Shown one piece after another: positions 33,407 to 41,141 of a stretch of DNA of 64,000 nt. Source of the DNA: Phycisphaera sp. (GTDB taxonomy: Bacteria; Planctomycetota; Phycisphaerae; Phycisphaerales; UBA1924). The stretch lies in assembly GCA_025916675.1 (NCBI GenBank), contig CP098402.1, positions 3,405,205 to 3,469,204 on the forward strand. Direction: 5' to 3'. The position numbers and the translations under genes were made by a program. A model generated the notes under the pieces. The model was given only the letters and a program-made list of their open reading frames with translations. It searched no databases and was not told the DNA's origin. The first letter of the stretch is position 1. Each line of letters opens with the position of its first letter.

Positions 33407-34687
33407 CTAGAACGGAACGCCCCAGGTGACAGTCGAGGGATCGATCGCCAGGCCGCCGTTGTCCTCGAAGAAGCCGTATGGCGGGAGCGTGGCGACGTTC
33501 GCGTCGTACTCGATGTTCACCGTGACGCCACCATACACGCGGGCATCGCCACCGATGATCATTGTGCCGCGGATGTTTTGTCTCGGCAGCGCAAAGTACG
33601 CGTTACCAGTCACGTACGACACGCCCTTTATAGCGCCCTCATAGGTGTCGTCGGCCGCCGCGTCCCACTCCATGCCCGATGGCGTGTGGGCGGGGTTCAG
33701 GTTGATGCCCAGCGTGACTTCGCTCGGGCCGGCGTTGGTGCCCATATAGCTCGTGTTGCCCTGGACAAGCAGGGATGGCATCCACGAGTACGCCGGCTCG
33801 ATGAGCGTGTTGCGGCCGATGATCGTCGTGCCAGTGGAATTCAAGAGGACGAGGGTGCCAACGATCCGGATTTCCTCGACGATCAGGTTCCCGCCCGCGC
33901 AGTCGATGATGTAGATGCCAAACTCGTTGGTGCTGCCATATGGGTTGCTCGTCGGGCTGAGGAGGGCCTGCTTGAGTGCCGGCGTGCCCAGGGTTGTTGG
34001 GAGGCTGCCAACATTGATCCGTTCTCCGAGAGCAACATAGTAGTTAATGAGCGTGGGATCGGGCATCTGCCGGGCGTCCACCCCGGGGCTGGTGGTTCCC
34101 GCGTAGAGCGATCCGTTGATCTCTCCGACGCTCTCCACAGGCGCATTGATCGCGGCGCTGGTGGCGAACGCCTCGGTGATGGTGCCAACAACCTTGTCGG
34201 ATGTAAAATTTGAGGCGGTGCTGAATCGCAGCTCACCCGCCACATACATTCCCGTGTCGAGCACGTCGTACGGCACCCCCGATGGCGGGAAGATGGCTTG
34301 CATGCCGTACCGGGCCGGCCCGTGCTCGGCCTTTGCCCGCACCACGATCGGCTCGTCGGTGTTCATGATCGCCGAGCCGTCCATCCGGCGGAGCGACCAG
34401 CCGAAGGTGCCGCCATCGAACGAGATCGAGGGCTCGGCCGCACCAAAAACGTCGCTCCTGGTTCCCCCGCCGTCCATGTGCGCGGCAAGGGCGCACATGG
34501 CGTGCTCCAATCCCGTGCTGGCCAGGTTTCGTGCGCGGGCGGCGTGGTCGGCCATCGAGGTCGTTCGTGCTCGGCTGGTGGTCATCGAGAGGGCCGCGAG
34601 GCCGGTCACCGTCACGATCGAGCCGGCGAGCAGTGCGACGAGGTATGCCGCCCCGCGGCGGGACCTTCCGATTCGCCCGGGCATCAT
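33407..34687 (-). CDS. GspK/PilX-like minor pseudopilin
   Basis: A 426-residue protein, last in the pseudopilin series. A short leader ends RSRRG, followed by a hydrophobic helix AAYLVALLAGSIVTVTGLAAL. The Glu at position 5 of the mature chain is absent, as in GspK, the pilus-tip component. The remainder is a large soluble domain rich in Gly, Thr and Ile with beta-helical spacing (GTLVLLNSTGTTIIGRNTLI, GTMIIGGDARVYGGVTVNI). The start at 34687 makes a four-base ATGA overlap with the gene upstream. GspK function is inferred from the missing Glu, length and position; the soluble part is not a typical GspK fold. It converges on the HD-GYP gene with 12 bases between stops. Confidence 0.72.
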   Translation of the reverse strand: MMPGRIGRSRRGAAYLVALLAGSIVTVTGLAALSMTTSRARTTSMADHAARARNLASTGLEHAMCALAAHMDGGGTRSDVFGAAEPSISFDGGTFGWSLRRMDGSAIMNTDEPIVVRAKAEHGPARYGMQAIFPPSGVPYDVLDTGMYVAGELRFSTASNFTSDKVVGTITEAFATSAAINAPVESVGEINGSLYAGTTSPGVDARQMPDPTLINYYVALGERINVGSLPTTLGTPALKQALLSPTSNPYGSTNEFGIYIIDCAGGNLIVEEIRIVGTLVLLNSTGTTIIGRNTLIEPAYSWMPSLLVQGNTSYMGTNAGPSEVTLGINLNPAHTPSGMEWDAAADDTYEGAIKGVSYVTGNAYFALPRQNIRGTMIIGGDARVYGGVTVNIEYDANVATLPPYGFFEDNGGLAIDPSTVTWGVPF

Positions 34688-35313
34688 TGGATCACCCCCG
34701 TGCGCTGCACGGAATTTGGAGGCCGCACGGTTCCCGTTTCTGGGGCTGCGTAGAGCGAGGCCCCGTCGGACAGTTGGATCGAGATAAGCGTCTGTATGAT
34801 GTCCTGTCCATCGACTACTGGCACGCGCTCGACCGCCGTCGAATCGCCCCGCAACCCTTGTACAGAGACGGTTGTGCCGTCTGGGAGTTCGACGGTCGCC
34901 GTGACCCGGGTCATACGCAGGTCGAGCGATTGCGCATCGATTGTGTCGGTGCCACGTGCGGCCAGGACAATCTCCCACGCCCAGCCCGTTGGGGCGCACG
35001 CGCGGCCGTCGATAGTCATTGGCGGGGATTCACGGAAGCCGTCGAAGTCTTGTAGGTGATCGAAGTTGTTCAGCCGGGCCCCGCCCGTCGCGTTCGTGCT
35101 GTCGGTGCCGGCTGCGGGCAACGCCAGAGCCTCAGCCAGCAGCGTGTGTGCGAGCTTCTCGGCCTTGCGTCGCTGCGTTGCGGCACCGTTCGCACGGCTG
35201 GCAGTCATTGCGACGTTCATGGCGGCCACCATGGCCCCGCCGATGAGTAGCACGGCGAGGGTTGCTTCGACGATGGAGAATCCACGATGTGACAGAAGCC
35301 GATGATGACGCAT
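34684..35313 (-). CDS. Type II secretion-like minor pseudopilin (GspI/PilV-like)
   Basis: A 209-residue protein with a class III leader MRHHRLLSHRG cut before FSIVEATLAVLLIGGAM; the mature Phe1 and Glu5 are present. The rest is a small beta-rich domain. Position between the GspJ-like and GspK-like genes and overlap with the latter fit a minor pseudopilin of the I/V kind. It starts two bases after the preceding stop with a GGGAG site. Confidence 0.8.
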   Translation of the reverse strand: MRHHRLLSHRGFSIVEATLAVLLIGGAMVAAMNVAMTASRANGAATQRRKAEKLAHTLLAEALALPAAGTDSTNATGGARLNNFDHLQDFDGFRESPPMTIDGRACAPTGWAWEIVLAARGTDTIDAQSLDLRMTRVTATVELPDGTTVSVQGLRGDSTAVERVPVVDGQDIIQTLISIQLSDGASLYAAPETGTVRPPNSVQRTGVIQ

Positions 35314-35315
35314 GA

Positions 35316-36263
35316 TCAGCTCCCCGGGTTGATCTCGGCGTAAACCACTATGGGTATGTCTTTTGTTGCGTTGATGCTCCACACGCCCACCGCATCGGTC
35401 GTAGCGATCCAGCCATCGGTGAGGTATTGCGGCGAAGGCTCCAACGCGATGTCGGCGGCGGAGGAGCCGCCTGCCCCTTGTGACACCACGATCGCGATGT
35501 AGTCTCCAGCCGAAAAAGTAGTGGTGTTGGTGAGATCGAATTCTGCTGCGGCCATCGTTGCGGGCAGGTGACTCGCCGGGCACGTGTCGCTTGCGAGTGC
35601 CGTGGCCTCGGGTCTCGCCGTGAGCATGTCAACACGGTGCAGCGATACGGTCACGTTGCCGCCGCCACCCTTGGCCATCGGGATCTGCACACGCGTTACT
35701 TGGAAAGTGCTTCCACCGGCAGGGAGAGCGGGTTGGATGATCGCCGCAACCCAAGAGGTCGTGGTCAGGGCGTGTGTTGTTCCGGTGCCGGTGTAGGCGC
35801 GATCGAAGATGCTCTCGTCAATTGGTGCGGGTGGTGCGGGAGTCGCGAACGTTGCCTGTCCCTGCACGCTGGCGACGAGATACTCAAGCGATAATGCATC
35901 GACGCCTTCGATGATCTCGACGGGCGTCGAGCCGTTCATGGAGTAGGTGATCGGATCGCCTGGTGTGCCCGACCACGCGTACCGGATTTGTTCGGGCGCG
36001 CCGTCGCCTGTGCGATCGGGTACCCAGAACGTGGTTGCGGTGGCCGTGCGCTCGGTGACCAACAGGGACAGTTGGATATCGGATGACATGTGCGCGAGCG
36101 CGTCGATGGCGCCGGACGACTGGATGCCATTGGCCGCCGATTGGAACGTGCGCCCGCTCAGGCCGATCGCGGCCACGGCCCCGCCCAGCACCGTGGCCGA
36201 CATGGCCATCGCGACGAGTAACTCGACCAGCGATAAGCCGCGCCGTTGGTGTGGCATGCTCAT
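35316..36263 (-). CDS. Type II secretion-like minor pseudopilin (GspJ/PilW-like)
   Basis: A 315-residue pseudopilin. Leader MSMPHQRRG is followed by LSLVELLVAMAMSATVLGG with Glu at mature position 5. The soluble part contains a beta-rich domain and a Thr/Ala-rich insert. Length and place after gspH match GspJ or PilW. The start at 36263 overlaps gspH by four bases (ATGA). Confidence 0.8.
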   Translation of the reverse strand: MSMPHQRRGLSLVELLVAMAMSATVLGGAVAAIGLSGRTFQSAANGIQSSGAIDALAHMSSDIQLSLLVTERTATATTFWVPDRTGDGAPEQIRYAWSGTPGDPITYSMNGSTPVEIIEGVDALSLEYLVASVQGQATFATPAPPAPIDESIFDRAYTGTGTTHALTTTSWVAAIIQPALPAGGSTFQVTRVQIPMAKGGGGNVTVSLHRVDMLTARPEATALASDTCPASHLPATMAAAEFDLTNTTTFSAGDYIAIVVSQGAGGSSAADIALEPSPQYLTDGWIATTDAVGVWSINATKDIPIVVYAEINPGS

Positions 36264-36757
36264 GGCAACAAGCTCGCGGCTCCGGTGGAGCCATTGATGT
36301 CCAGCGTGCGCGTCGTACCCGCCCCGCCCAGCACGACGGTGCCGCCCCGGCTCGGCAGCCCGTACGCCGAGATGGTGTAGTCCTCGAAGCCCGAGAAGTT
36401 GGCCGAAACGATGGTGGCCCCGAGGGGATGCTCTTGCAGATCGAGCACGTGATCGACAGCCGCGTCTTTGCGCGACGGGAGATTCGTGAACGTCACATTG
36501 TGGGTTACAGGATCGAAGGTCACCGTGACCGCCGTCATGGTGGCACGGGCATGCACGGCGGCACGGTCCAAGTCGATGGTGAGCTGGTGGACAGCCGACT
36601 GCAAGCGATACCGGGCCACCGCGCTGCCGTATGCCGGCAGCGCGAGGCCCGCGATCGTTCCGATGATGACCAGGACGACGACCAGCTCGATGAGCGTGAA
36701 GCCGATTCGTCCCGAACCGCACCGATCAATAGCTGGTGTACAGCGTGCCCGTGTCAT
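36260..36757 (-). CDS. gspH: GspH-like pseudopilin
   Basis: A 165-residue pseudopilin: leader ending GSGRIG, then FTLIELVVVLVIIGTIAGLALP with Glu24 as the conserved mature Glu5. The domain after the helix (LTIDLDRAAVHARATMTAVTV) follows GspH/FimT proteins, which contain a helix-then-two-sheet arrangement. The only good start (36757) lies inside the gspG coding region, overlapping it by 32 bases, an unusually long overlap in an operon of four-base joins. Confidence 0.82.
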   Translation of the reverse strand: MTRARCTPAIDRCGSGRIGFTLIELVVVLVIIGTIAGLALPAYGSAVARYRLQSAVHQLTIDLDRAAVHARATMTAVTVTFDPVTHNVTFTNLPSRKDAAVDHVLDLQEHPLGATIVSANFSGFEDYTISAYGLPSRGGTVVLGGAGTTRTLDINGSTGAASLLP

Positions 36758-37202
36758 CGGTGACCGTGCCGGTGTTCGGAGTAATGGCTCCGGTAGTGTC
36801 GTTGTACAGCCAGGCGATACCCGCGGCATCGGCGGCGGCGACGCCGTTGTTGCCCTTCTGGGCGCCCACCTGAATGGTGGGTACCTCCTTCAGGTACGGG
36901 CCGTAGATGAAGACGCCGGTCTTGGTCGCGTTCAGGTTGCCGTCCACGTCCGAGTACTGGTTCACCAGGGCGTTGGCGAAGTCGCCGACCGCCGGGTAGT
37001 TGTTGTTGTGCTCGGCGTAATACAGCTCCAAGGCGCTACGCATGGTCGCCAGGTCGGATCGCATCTTCGACGACGTCGCGCCGGCCGCACCTCGGCTCAT
37101 ACGAGGTACCGCTACCGCAGCCAGAATGCCCAGGATCGCAATCACGATCACCAGTTCGATCAGGCTGAACCCAGCCCGGCGTGTACCCATCATCGCAAAC
37201 AT
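36726..37202 (-). CDS. gspG: Major pseudopilin GspG
   Basis: A 158-residue protein that forms the shaft of the pseudopilus. Leader MFAMMGTRRAG is cut before FSLIELVIVIAILGILAAVAVP; Glu16 is the mature Glu5 needed for assembly. The C-terminal domain (SALELYYAEHNNNYPAVGDF ... YLKEVPTIQVG) has the short beta region typical of GspG. A GGAGGT site at 37209-37214 fixes the start at 37202. A 135-base gap upstream, unlike the tight joins elsewhere, may hold an extra promoter that raises pseudopilin levels. Confidence 0.92.
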   Translation of the reverse strand: MFAMMGTRRAGFSLIELVIVIAILGILAAVAVPRMSRGAAGATSSKMRSDLATMRSALELYYAEHNNNYPAVGDFANALVNQYSDVDGNLNATKTGVFIYGPYLKEVPTIQVGAQKGNNGVAAADAAGIAWLYNDTTGAITPNTGTVTDDTGTLYTSY

Positions 37203-37337
37203 CGTGCTACCTCCGATCGCTGGCCTACCAGGCCGGATCACTTGCTTGCCAACCTCATCGACCGTTGCGATCCGCGAATCCACTCGATTGGGATCGGTTT
37301 GCCAACGCTCGCCCGCATAACCGTTCCAGAACGCACA

Positions 37338-37883
37338 TTACGACCCACTCGCCTTCTGCTTGGGCAGAACCAGGCGCACGCTCTGGCCACCGGCTCGAAG
37401 CTCGGCCGATCGATCATCCACACTGATGAGCCGATAACCCGCGATCATCTGGCCGATACGCACGGGCTTGTTGTTGATCAGTGCGACGCCGATTTCTCCG
37501 CCGATCATGACAGCAGTGAGGTTGTGCTGCTGCAGGAATGCCTGCGGTGAAATCACGTCGGCGGGGCCGGTCTCGCGTCGCTCTGTTATCGAGAAAGGAT
37601 CGGCTATCGTCGCTCTATCCCCATCACCTGCCGTGGCTTCGCCCAACTGCGCGTTCCACGTGTCGAGCACTTCACCCGATGCCAGGGATACTTCCATCGC
37701 GCCCGGCTGAGCGCTCGGGGCCTGGGTTGTCGTGGTGGTCGGTGCTATCGGCTGTTCGATGGGCGCAATCTGGCTCGCGTTCGCGCCCCGGGGTGGCCCC
37801 AGCAGCACCTGGTCGGCGGCCAGGATCAACCCTGCCGAACCCAGCGCACCCAGCAACAGCTTTCTTTCCTTGGTCAGTGCCAT
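37338..37883 (-). CDS. PilP/GspC-like inner-membrane protein
   Basis: A 181-residue protein with one N-terminal membrane helix (LLLGALGSAGLILAADQVLL), a Thr/Pro/Ala-rich linker and a small C-terminal beta domain (LTAVMIGGEIGVALINNKPV ... YRLISVDDRSAEL) like the homology region of PilP or GspC, which connects the inner-membrane platform to a secretin. It begins 8 bases after the PilO-like gene. The assignment rests mainly on layout and position. Confidence 0.6.
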   Translation of the reverse strand: MALTKERKLLLGALGSAGLILAADQVLLGPPRGANASQIAPIEQPIAPTTTTTQAPSAQPGAMEVSLASGEVLDTWNAQLGEATAGDGDRATIADPFSITERRETGPADVISPQAFLQQHNLTAVMIGGEIGVALINNKPVRIGQMIAGYRLISVDDRSAELRAGGQSVRLVLPKQKASGS

Positions 37884-37891
37884 CGATTGGA

Positions 37892-38497
37892 CTATCGAAC
37901 CGACGGCGTGGCCGCTGGAGTACGTCCCGACGATTCTGATGCCGCGCTATCGGCTCGCGCGGCTTGCGGCGCATATACCGACAGCGACGCCTGGAACACC
38001 AACGCCTCGCGGGCCGAGGAATCTGGCATGATCGAAAAGCCATCAATGGCTGCACCGGGAAGCTCGTTCCGCAAATCGGCCATGAAACCGACAATGTCCG
38101 AGAACGAACCAGAGGTGTGGGTGACGATGCTGGTGCGCCCGAGCCCGTTGCGCGTGCCCTCGTCGCTCGAAAAGATGTTGTGGACCGCCAGCGAGTGATC
38201 GGTCGCCGCGTCGGTGAGCACATCCACGAGATCCGCGTCTGCGTCGGGGAGCCCTCCGATCGAAGCCCGGAGTGTCTCGCGTTCCACGCGGGCGGCTTCG
38301 ATGTGTTGGGCGGTCGCGTTGGCCTCGTCGTTGGCCTTGTCGATGGCCTGGCGTTGGAGTTCGGCCTGGTGCTGCGCCCGCGCGGATGGTGCGTATCCGA
38401 GCGCGTAACCAACGCCCGCGAGGGCGAGAACGCCGACCGCACCGAGGATGTGCACGTGCAGCTGGGTCAACTGCGGGCGGCTTGGTTTCGTCGTCAT
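37892..38497 (-). CDS. pilO: PilO-like assembly protein
   Basis: A 201-residue bitopic protein: helix near 16-35 (LGAVGVLALAGVGYALGYAP), coiled-coil segment (HQAELQRQAIDKANDEANAT), then a ferredoxin-like periplasmic domain (SDIVGFMADLRNELPGAAID, GFSIMPD). This is the PilO layout. Its start overlaps the PilN-like stop by four bases. It should pair with PilN to form the collar between the PilM ring and the periplasm. Confidence 0.72.
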   Translation of the reverse strand: MTTKPSRPQLTQLHVHILGAVGVLALAGVGYALGYAPSARAQHQAELQRQAIDKANDEANATAQHIEAARVERETLRASIGGLPDADADLVDVLTDAATDHSLAVHNIFSSDEGTRNGLGRTSIVTHTSGSFSDIVGFMADLRNELPGAAIDGFSIMPDSSAREALVFQASLSVYAPQAARADSAASESSGRTPAATPSVR

Positions 38498-39045
38498 GGC
38501 TGGCCTCCCGGAGCGATCACGCACTCGATGCTGAACGCGGTTCCCTCGCGCTCGGATTGCTGGGGTGAGATCACGTGGCGCACGCTCGAGAACAGGCCGG
38601 TGCCTTCGAGCCTGCCCGCCATAGCCGCCGGGCCTTGCTTCGAGTTGGCGACGCCTCCGATCGACAGCGACCATGAGGGTGGTTCGGTCGTGCCCGCTTG
38701 CACCACGATGGTCCGAAGTTGTGCGCGGCCACCGGCCTCGCGCGAAAGGACGGCGAGCAGGCCGTCCCACTGCGGCGAGGCCATCGCGAGCTCGTGCGCT
38801 CGCTTGGTCTGCTTGAGTGTTCGGACTTGTTCGCGCACGAGCGCGAGTTCCGATTTGTCAAGGTCGAGTTGCTCGCTGAGGCCAACGGGCATGGTCTGGG
38901 GTTGGGCTTGGGTCATGAAGGCGCCCAGCACGAGCCCTCCCACCAGCATCGCCAGCACGCAGAGCCCCATGGCCCACGCCGTGATCGCACGCCGGAGCTT
39001 CCAGGCCTCGAGCCGACCCTTTGGCAGCAGGTTCTGTCCGCTCAT
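38494..39045 (-). CDS. pilN: PilN-like assembly protein
   Basis: A 183-residue bitopic protein beginning MSGQNLLPKGRL, close to the NLLP motif by which PilN inserts into PilM. One helix follows (AITAWAMGLCVLAMLVGGLV), then a coiled coil and a small periplasmic domain. It overlaps pilM by four bases and PilO-like by four. Confidence 0.78.
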   Translation of the reverse strand: MSGQNLLPKGRLEAWKLRRAITAWAMGLCVLAMLVGGLVLGAFMTQAQPQTMPVGLSEQLDLDKSELALVREQVRTLKQTKRAHELAMASPQWDGLLAVLSREAGGRAQLRTIVVQAGTTEPPSWSLSIGGVANSKQGPAAMAGRLEGTGLFSSVRHVISPQQSEREGTAFSIECVIAPGGQP

Positions 39046-39920
39046 GCCAGGTCCTCCAAGAGCGCCAGCCCGATGGCGCCGGCAAGGGTCGGTTCGAGTG
39101 GTGCGCCACCGGCCATCAATGGCTGCGCCAACGCTTCGCCGTACCGCTGGCCCAGCATGTCCATGAGTACCGTGCTCTGGGCTGCATGGCCCAGCACGCT
39201 GATGGCCGCCGGCGCGTGCGATCGGCTGCGGTGCCGCGCGAACGCGATGCACGCGTCGATCTCGCTGCCAAGCCGCTGGGCCGCTTCGGCGTGATTGTCC
39301 CCGTTGATGCTGAGGCCCGATGGCTTACGCGAGTAGAGCAGCGTGCTGTGGTGCAGCACGACGATCGAGGCCCCCCACGAGTCGAGCCGCGCCCCAACAC
39401 GCACCGTGGCGATCGTTGGCACGCCCGCCAGCACACGCCCCAGGGCCCGAGACGGATCATCCACGCCGGCGACGCGCAGGCCCGCGGCCTCAATCGCTTC
39501 GATCGCGTCGTCGGTAGCCTCGACGTCGCAGCCGACGGCCATGACCTGCATCCCCGGCCCGGGCGTGGGCAGGTCCCAGTACGACAACACGAATTGTCCC
39601 TCGTCGATCTTGTTGCGACGCGCGAACTCGGCCCGGGCGAGCTGGTCGATGGGAGCACCCGAGGATGCCGGCGGGAGCTCCATCGTGGCCGTCCGCAACG
39701 CCGTGTCGGGGGCGCCGATCACGCACGGCGCGGGCGCGAACCCCCGACGGAACAGCAGCGATTCGAGCGCGATCGCCTCTTCCAATTCGAGCGTGTCGCC
39801 CTCGGCCGTGCGCGCCATTGTGGCGTGGGCCAGCAGCGACCATCCCGACGCCACCAGGCGCACCTGGGCGGCGGTGATGGACTTGGGAGAGATGTCGATG
39901 CCGGTGCGGATAGCGCCCAT
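39042..39920 (-). CDS. pilM: PilM-like actin-fold protein
   Basis: A 292-residue cytoplasmic protein with the actin-like pattern of PilM: GIDISPKSITAAQVRL near the start, MQVMAVGCDVEATDDAIEAI in the middle, ASIVVLHHSTLLYSR and AAISVLGHAAQS, and LEPTLAGAIGLALLEDL at the end. PilM binds the N-terminal tail of PilN and links the platform to the ATPase. It is somewhat shorter than the usual ~350 residues. It starts 12 bases after gspF. Confidence 0.8.
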   Translation of the reverse strand: MGAIRTGIDISPKSITAAQVRLVASGWSLLAHATMARTAEGDTLELEEAIALESLLFRRGFAPAPCVIGAPDTALRTATMELPPASSGAPIDQLARAEFARRNKIDEGQFVLSYWDLPTPGPGMQVMAVGCDVEATDDAIEAIEAAGLRVAGVDDPSRALGRVLAGVPTIATVRVGARLDSWGASIVVLHHSTLLYSRKPSGLSINGDNHAEAAQRLGSEIDACIAFARHRSRSHAPAAISVLGHAAQSTVLMDMLGQRYGEALAQPLMAGGAPLEPTLAGAIGLALLEDLA

Positions 39921-39932
39921 GCCTGGTTCTCC

Positions 39933-41141
39933 TTATTGCCCGCCAGCCGAAGCCGTGAGGTCGAAGAGCGGCAAGAACATGCTTGTGGCGATGCCGCCCA
40001 CGACGATGCCGAGCGTTACGAGTAGCAGCGGCTCGATGATGGCGCTCAGGGCCTTGAGGGTTGCCTCGTTCTCTTCCTCCAGGAAGTCGGCCACGTTGCC
40101 CAGCATCATGCCGATGCGCCCGGTCCGCTCACCCGTGCGCACACCCTCGCGGACGAGCCCGTGGAGCAGGTCGGCGTCCTCGAACACCGTGCTCATGGGC
40201 TGGCCGATCTCGACAGCGTCGTGGGCCTGTGTCAGCAGCGTCGCGTACTCGGGGCTGCGCATCGAACCTGCGCAGAGCGAGAGCACATCGAGCAGCGGCA
40301 GGTGGCTCTCGAGCAGCAGCGACACCATGCGGGCGAGCCTTGCGCTGGTGATCGACTGTGCAATCTCGCCCACCTTCGGCGCGCGGAGCAGGCCGCGTTC
40401 CATCGCCCTCACCGCCGCCGGCTGATGCAGTGCGAACCGCACGATGAACGCCGCGGGCACGACCCCCGCCAGCAACGCCCACCACCACTGCCGCAACATC
40501 GTGCTGAGCCACAAGAACATCTGCGTGCTGGGCGGGATGGGCGTGTCGAGAGTCTCGAACATCTCCTCGAAACGGGGGAAGACCATGACGAGCATCACAA
40601 GCACCACGATGAAGCCAATGCTGATGAGGATGGCGGGGTAGATCATCGCGCCAACGATCGCCCGGCGCATCGCCAGCTTCTGGCGCATGAGCGAGGCGAT
40701 GCGTTCGAGCATGTCCCCCAATTTGCCGCTGCTCTCGCCCGCGGCCACCATCGCCCGGCAGACATCATCGAAGTAGCCCGGATGGGCGGCCATGGCCTCG
40801 GAGAGCGGGATGCCCGATTCGATCTCACCTCGCAAACGGTTGAGCACCTTCTGGAACTTCTCGTCGCGTGTCTGGGCCTCCATGGCTTCGACGCCCTCGG
40901 ATAGCGGCGTGCCCGACGCGATGAGCACCGACATGTGCCGCATGAACTGCGAGATGTCGCCCAGCTTGCCCTTGGGTCCCTTGATGCGCTTTGGTCGTGT
41001 GCTTCCGGTGTCCTCGGCAATGTCGAGCACGATCACGCCGCCCTGGCGCAGCGTGTCGCGGGCCGCCTCCTCGGTGGCCGCTTCGAGCACGCCGTTCTTG
41101 GCTCCGCCCGCGGTGTCATAGCCCTTGAATCGCCACTTCAT
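39933..41141 (-). CDS. gspF: GspF/PilC inner-membrane platform protein
   Basis: A 402-residue platform protein of the type II secretion/type IV pilus machine. The duplicated GspF domain is clear (FMRHMSVLIASGTPLSEGVE and ARMVSLLLESHLPLLDVLSL), with GESSGKLGDML and GERTGRIGMML as repeat marks and three helices (near 168-190, 220-240, 375-395). Its start overlaps the gspE stop by four bases. Confidence 0.94.
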   Translation of the reverse strand: MKWRFKGYDTAGGAKNGVLEAATEEAARDTLRQGGVIVLDIAEDTGSTRPKRIKGPKGKLGDISQFMRHMSVLIASGTPLSEGVEAMEAQTRDEKFQKVLNRLRGEIESGIPLSEAMAAHPGYFDDVCRAMVAAGESSGKLGDMLERIASLMRQKLAMRRAIVGAMIYPAILISIGFIVVLVMLVMVFPRFEEMFETLDTPIPPSTQMFLWLSTMLRQWWWALLAGVVPAAFIVRFALHQPAAVRAMERGLLRAPKVGEIAQSITSARLARMVSLLLESHLPLLDVLSLCAGSMRSPEYATLLTQAHDAVEIGQPMSTVFEDADLLHGLVREGVRTGERTGRIGMMLGNVADFLEEENEATLKALSAIIEPLLLVTLGIVVGGIATSMFLPLFDLTASAGGQ

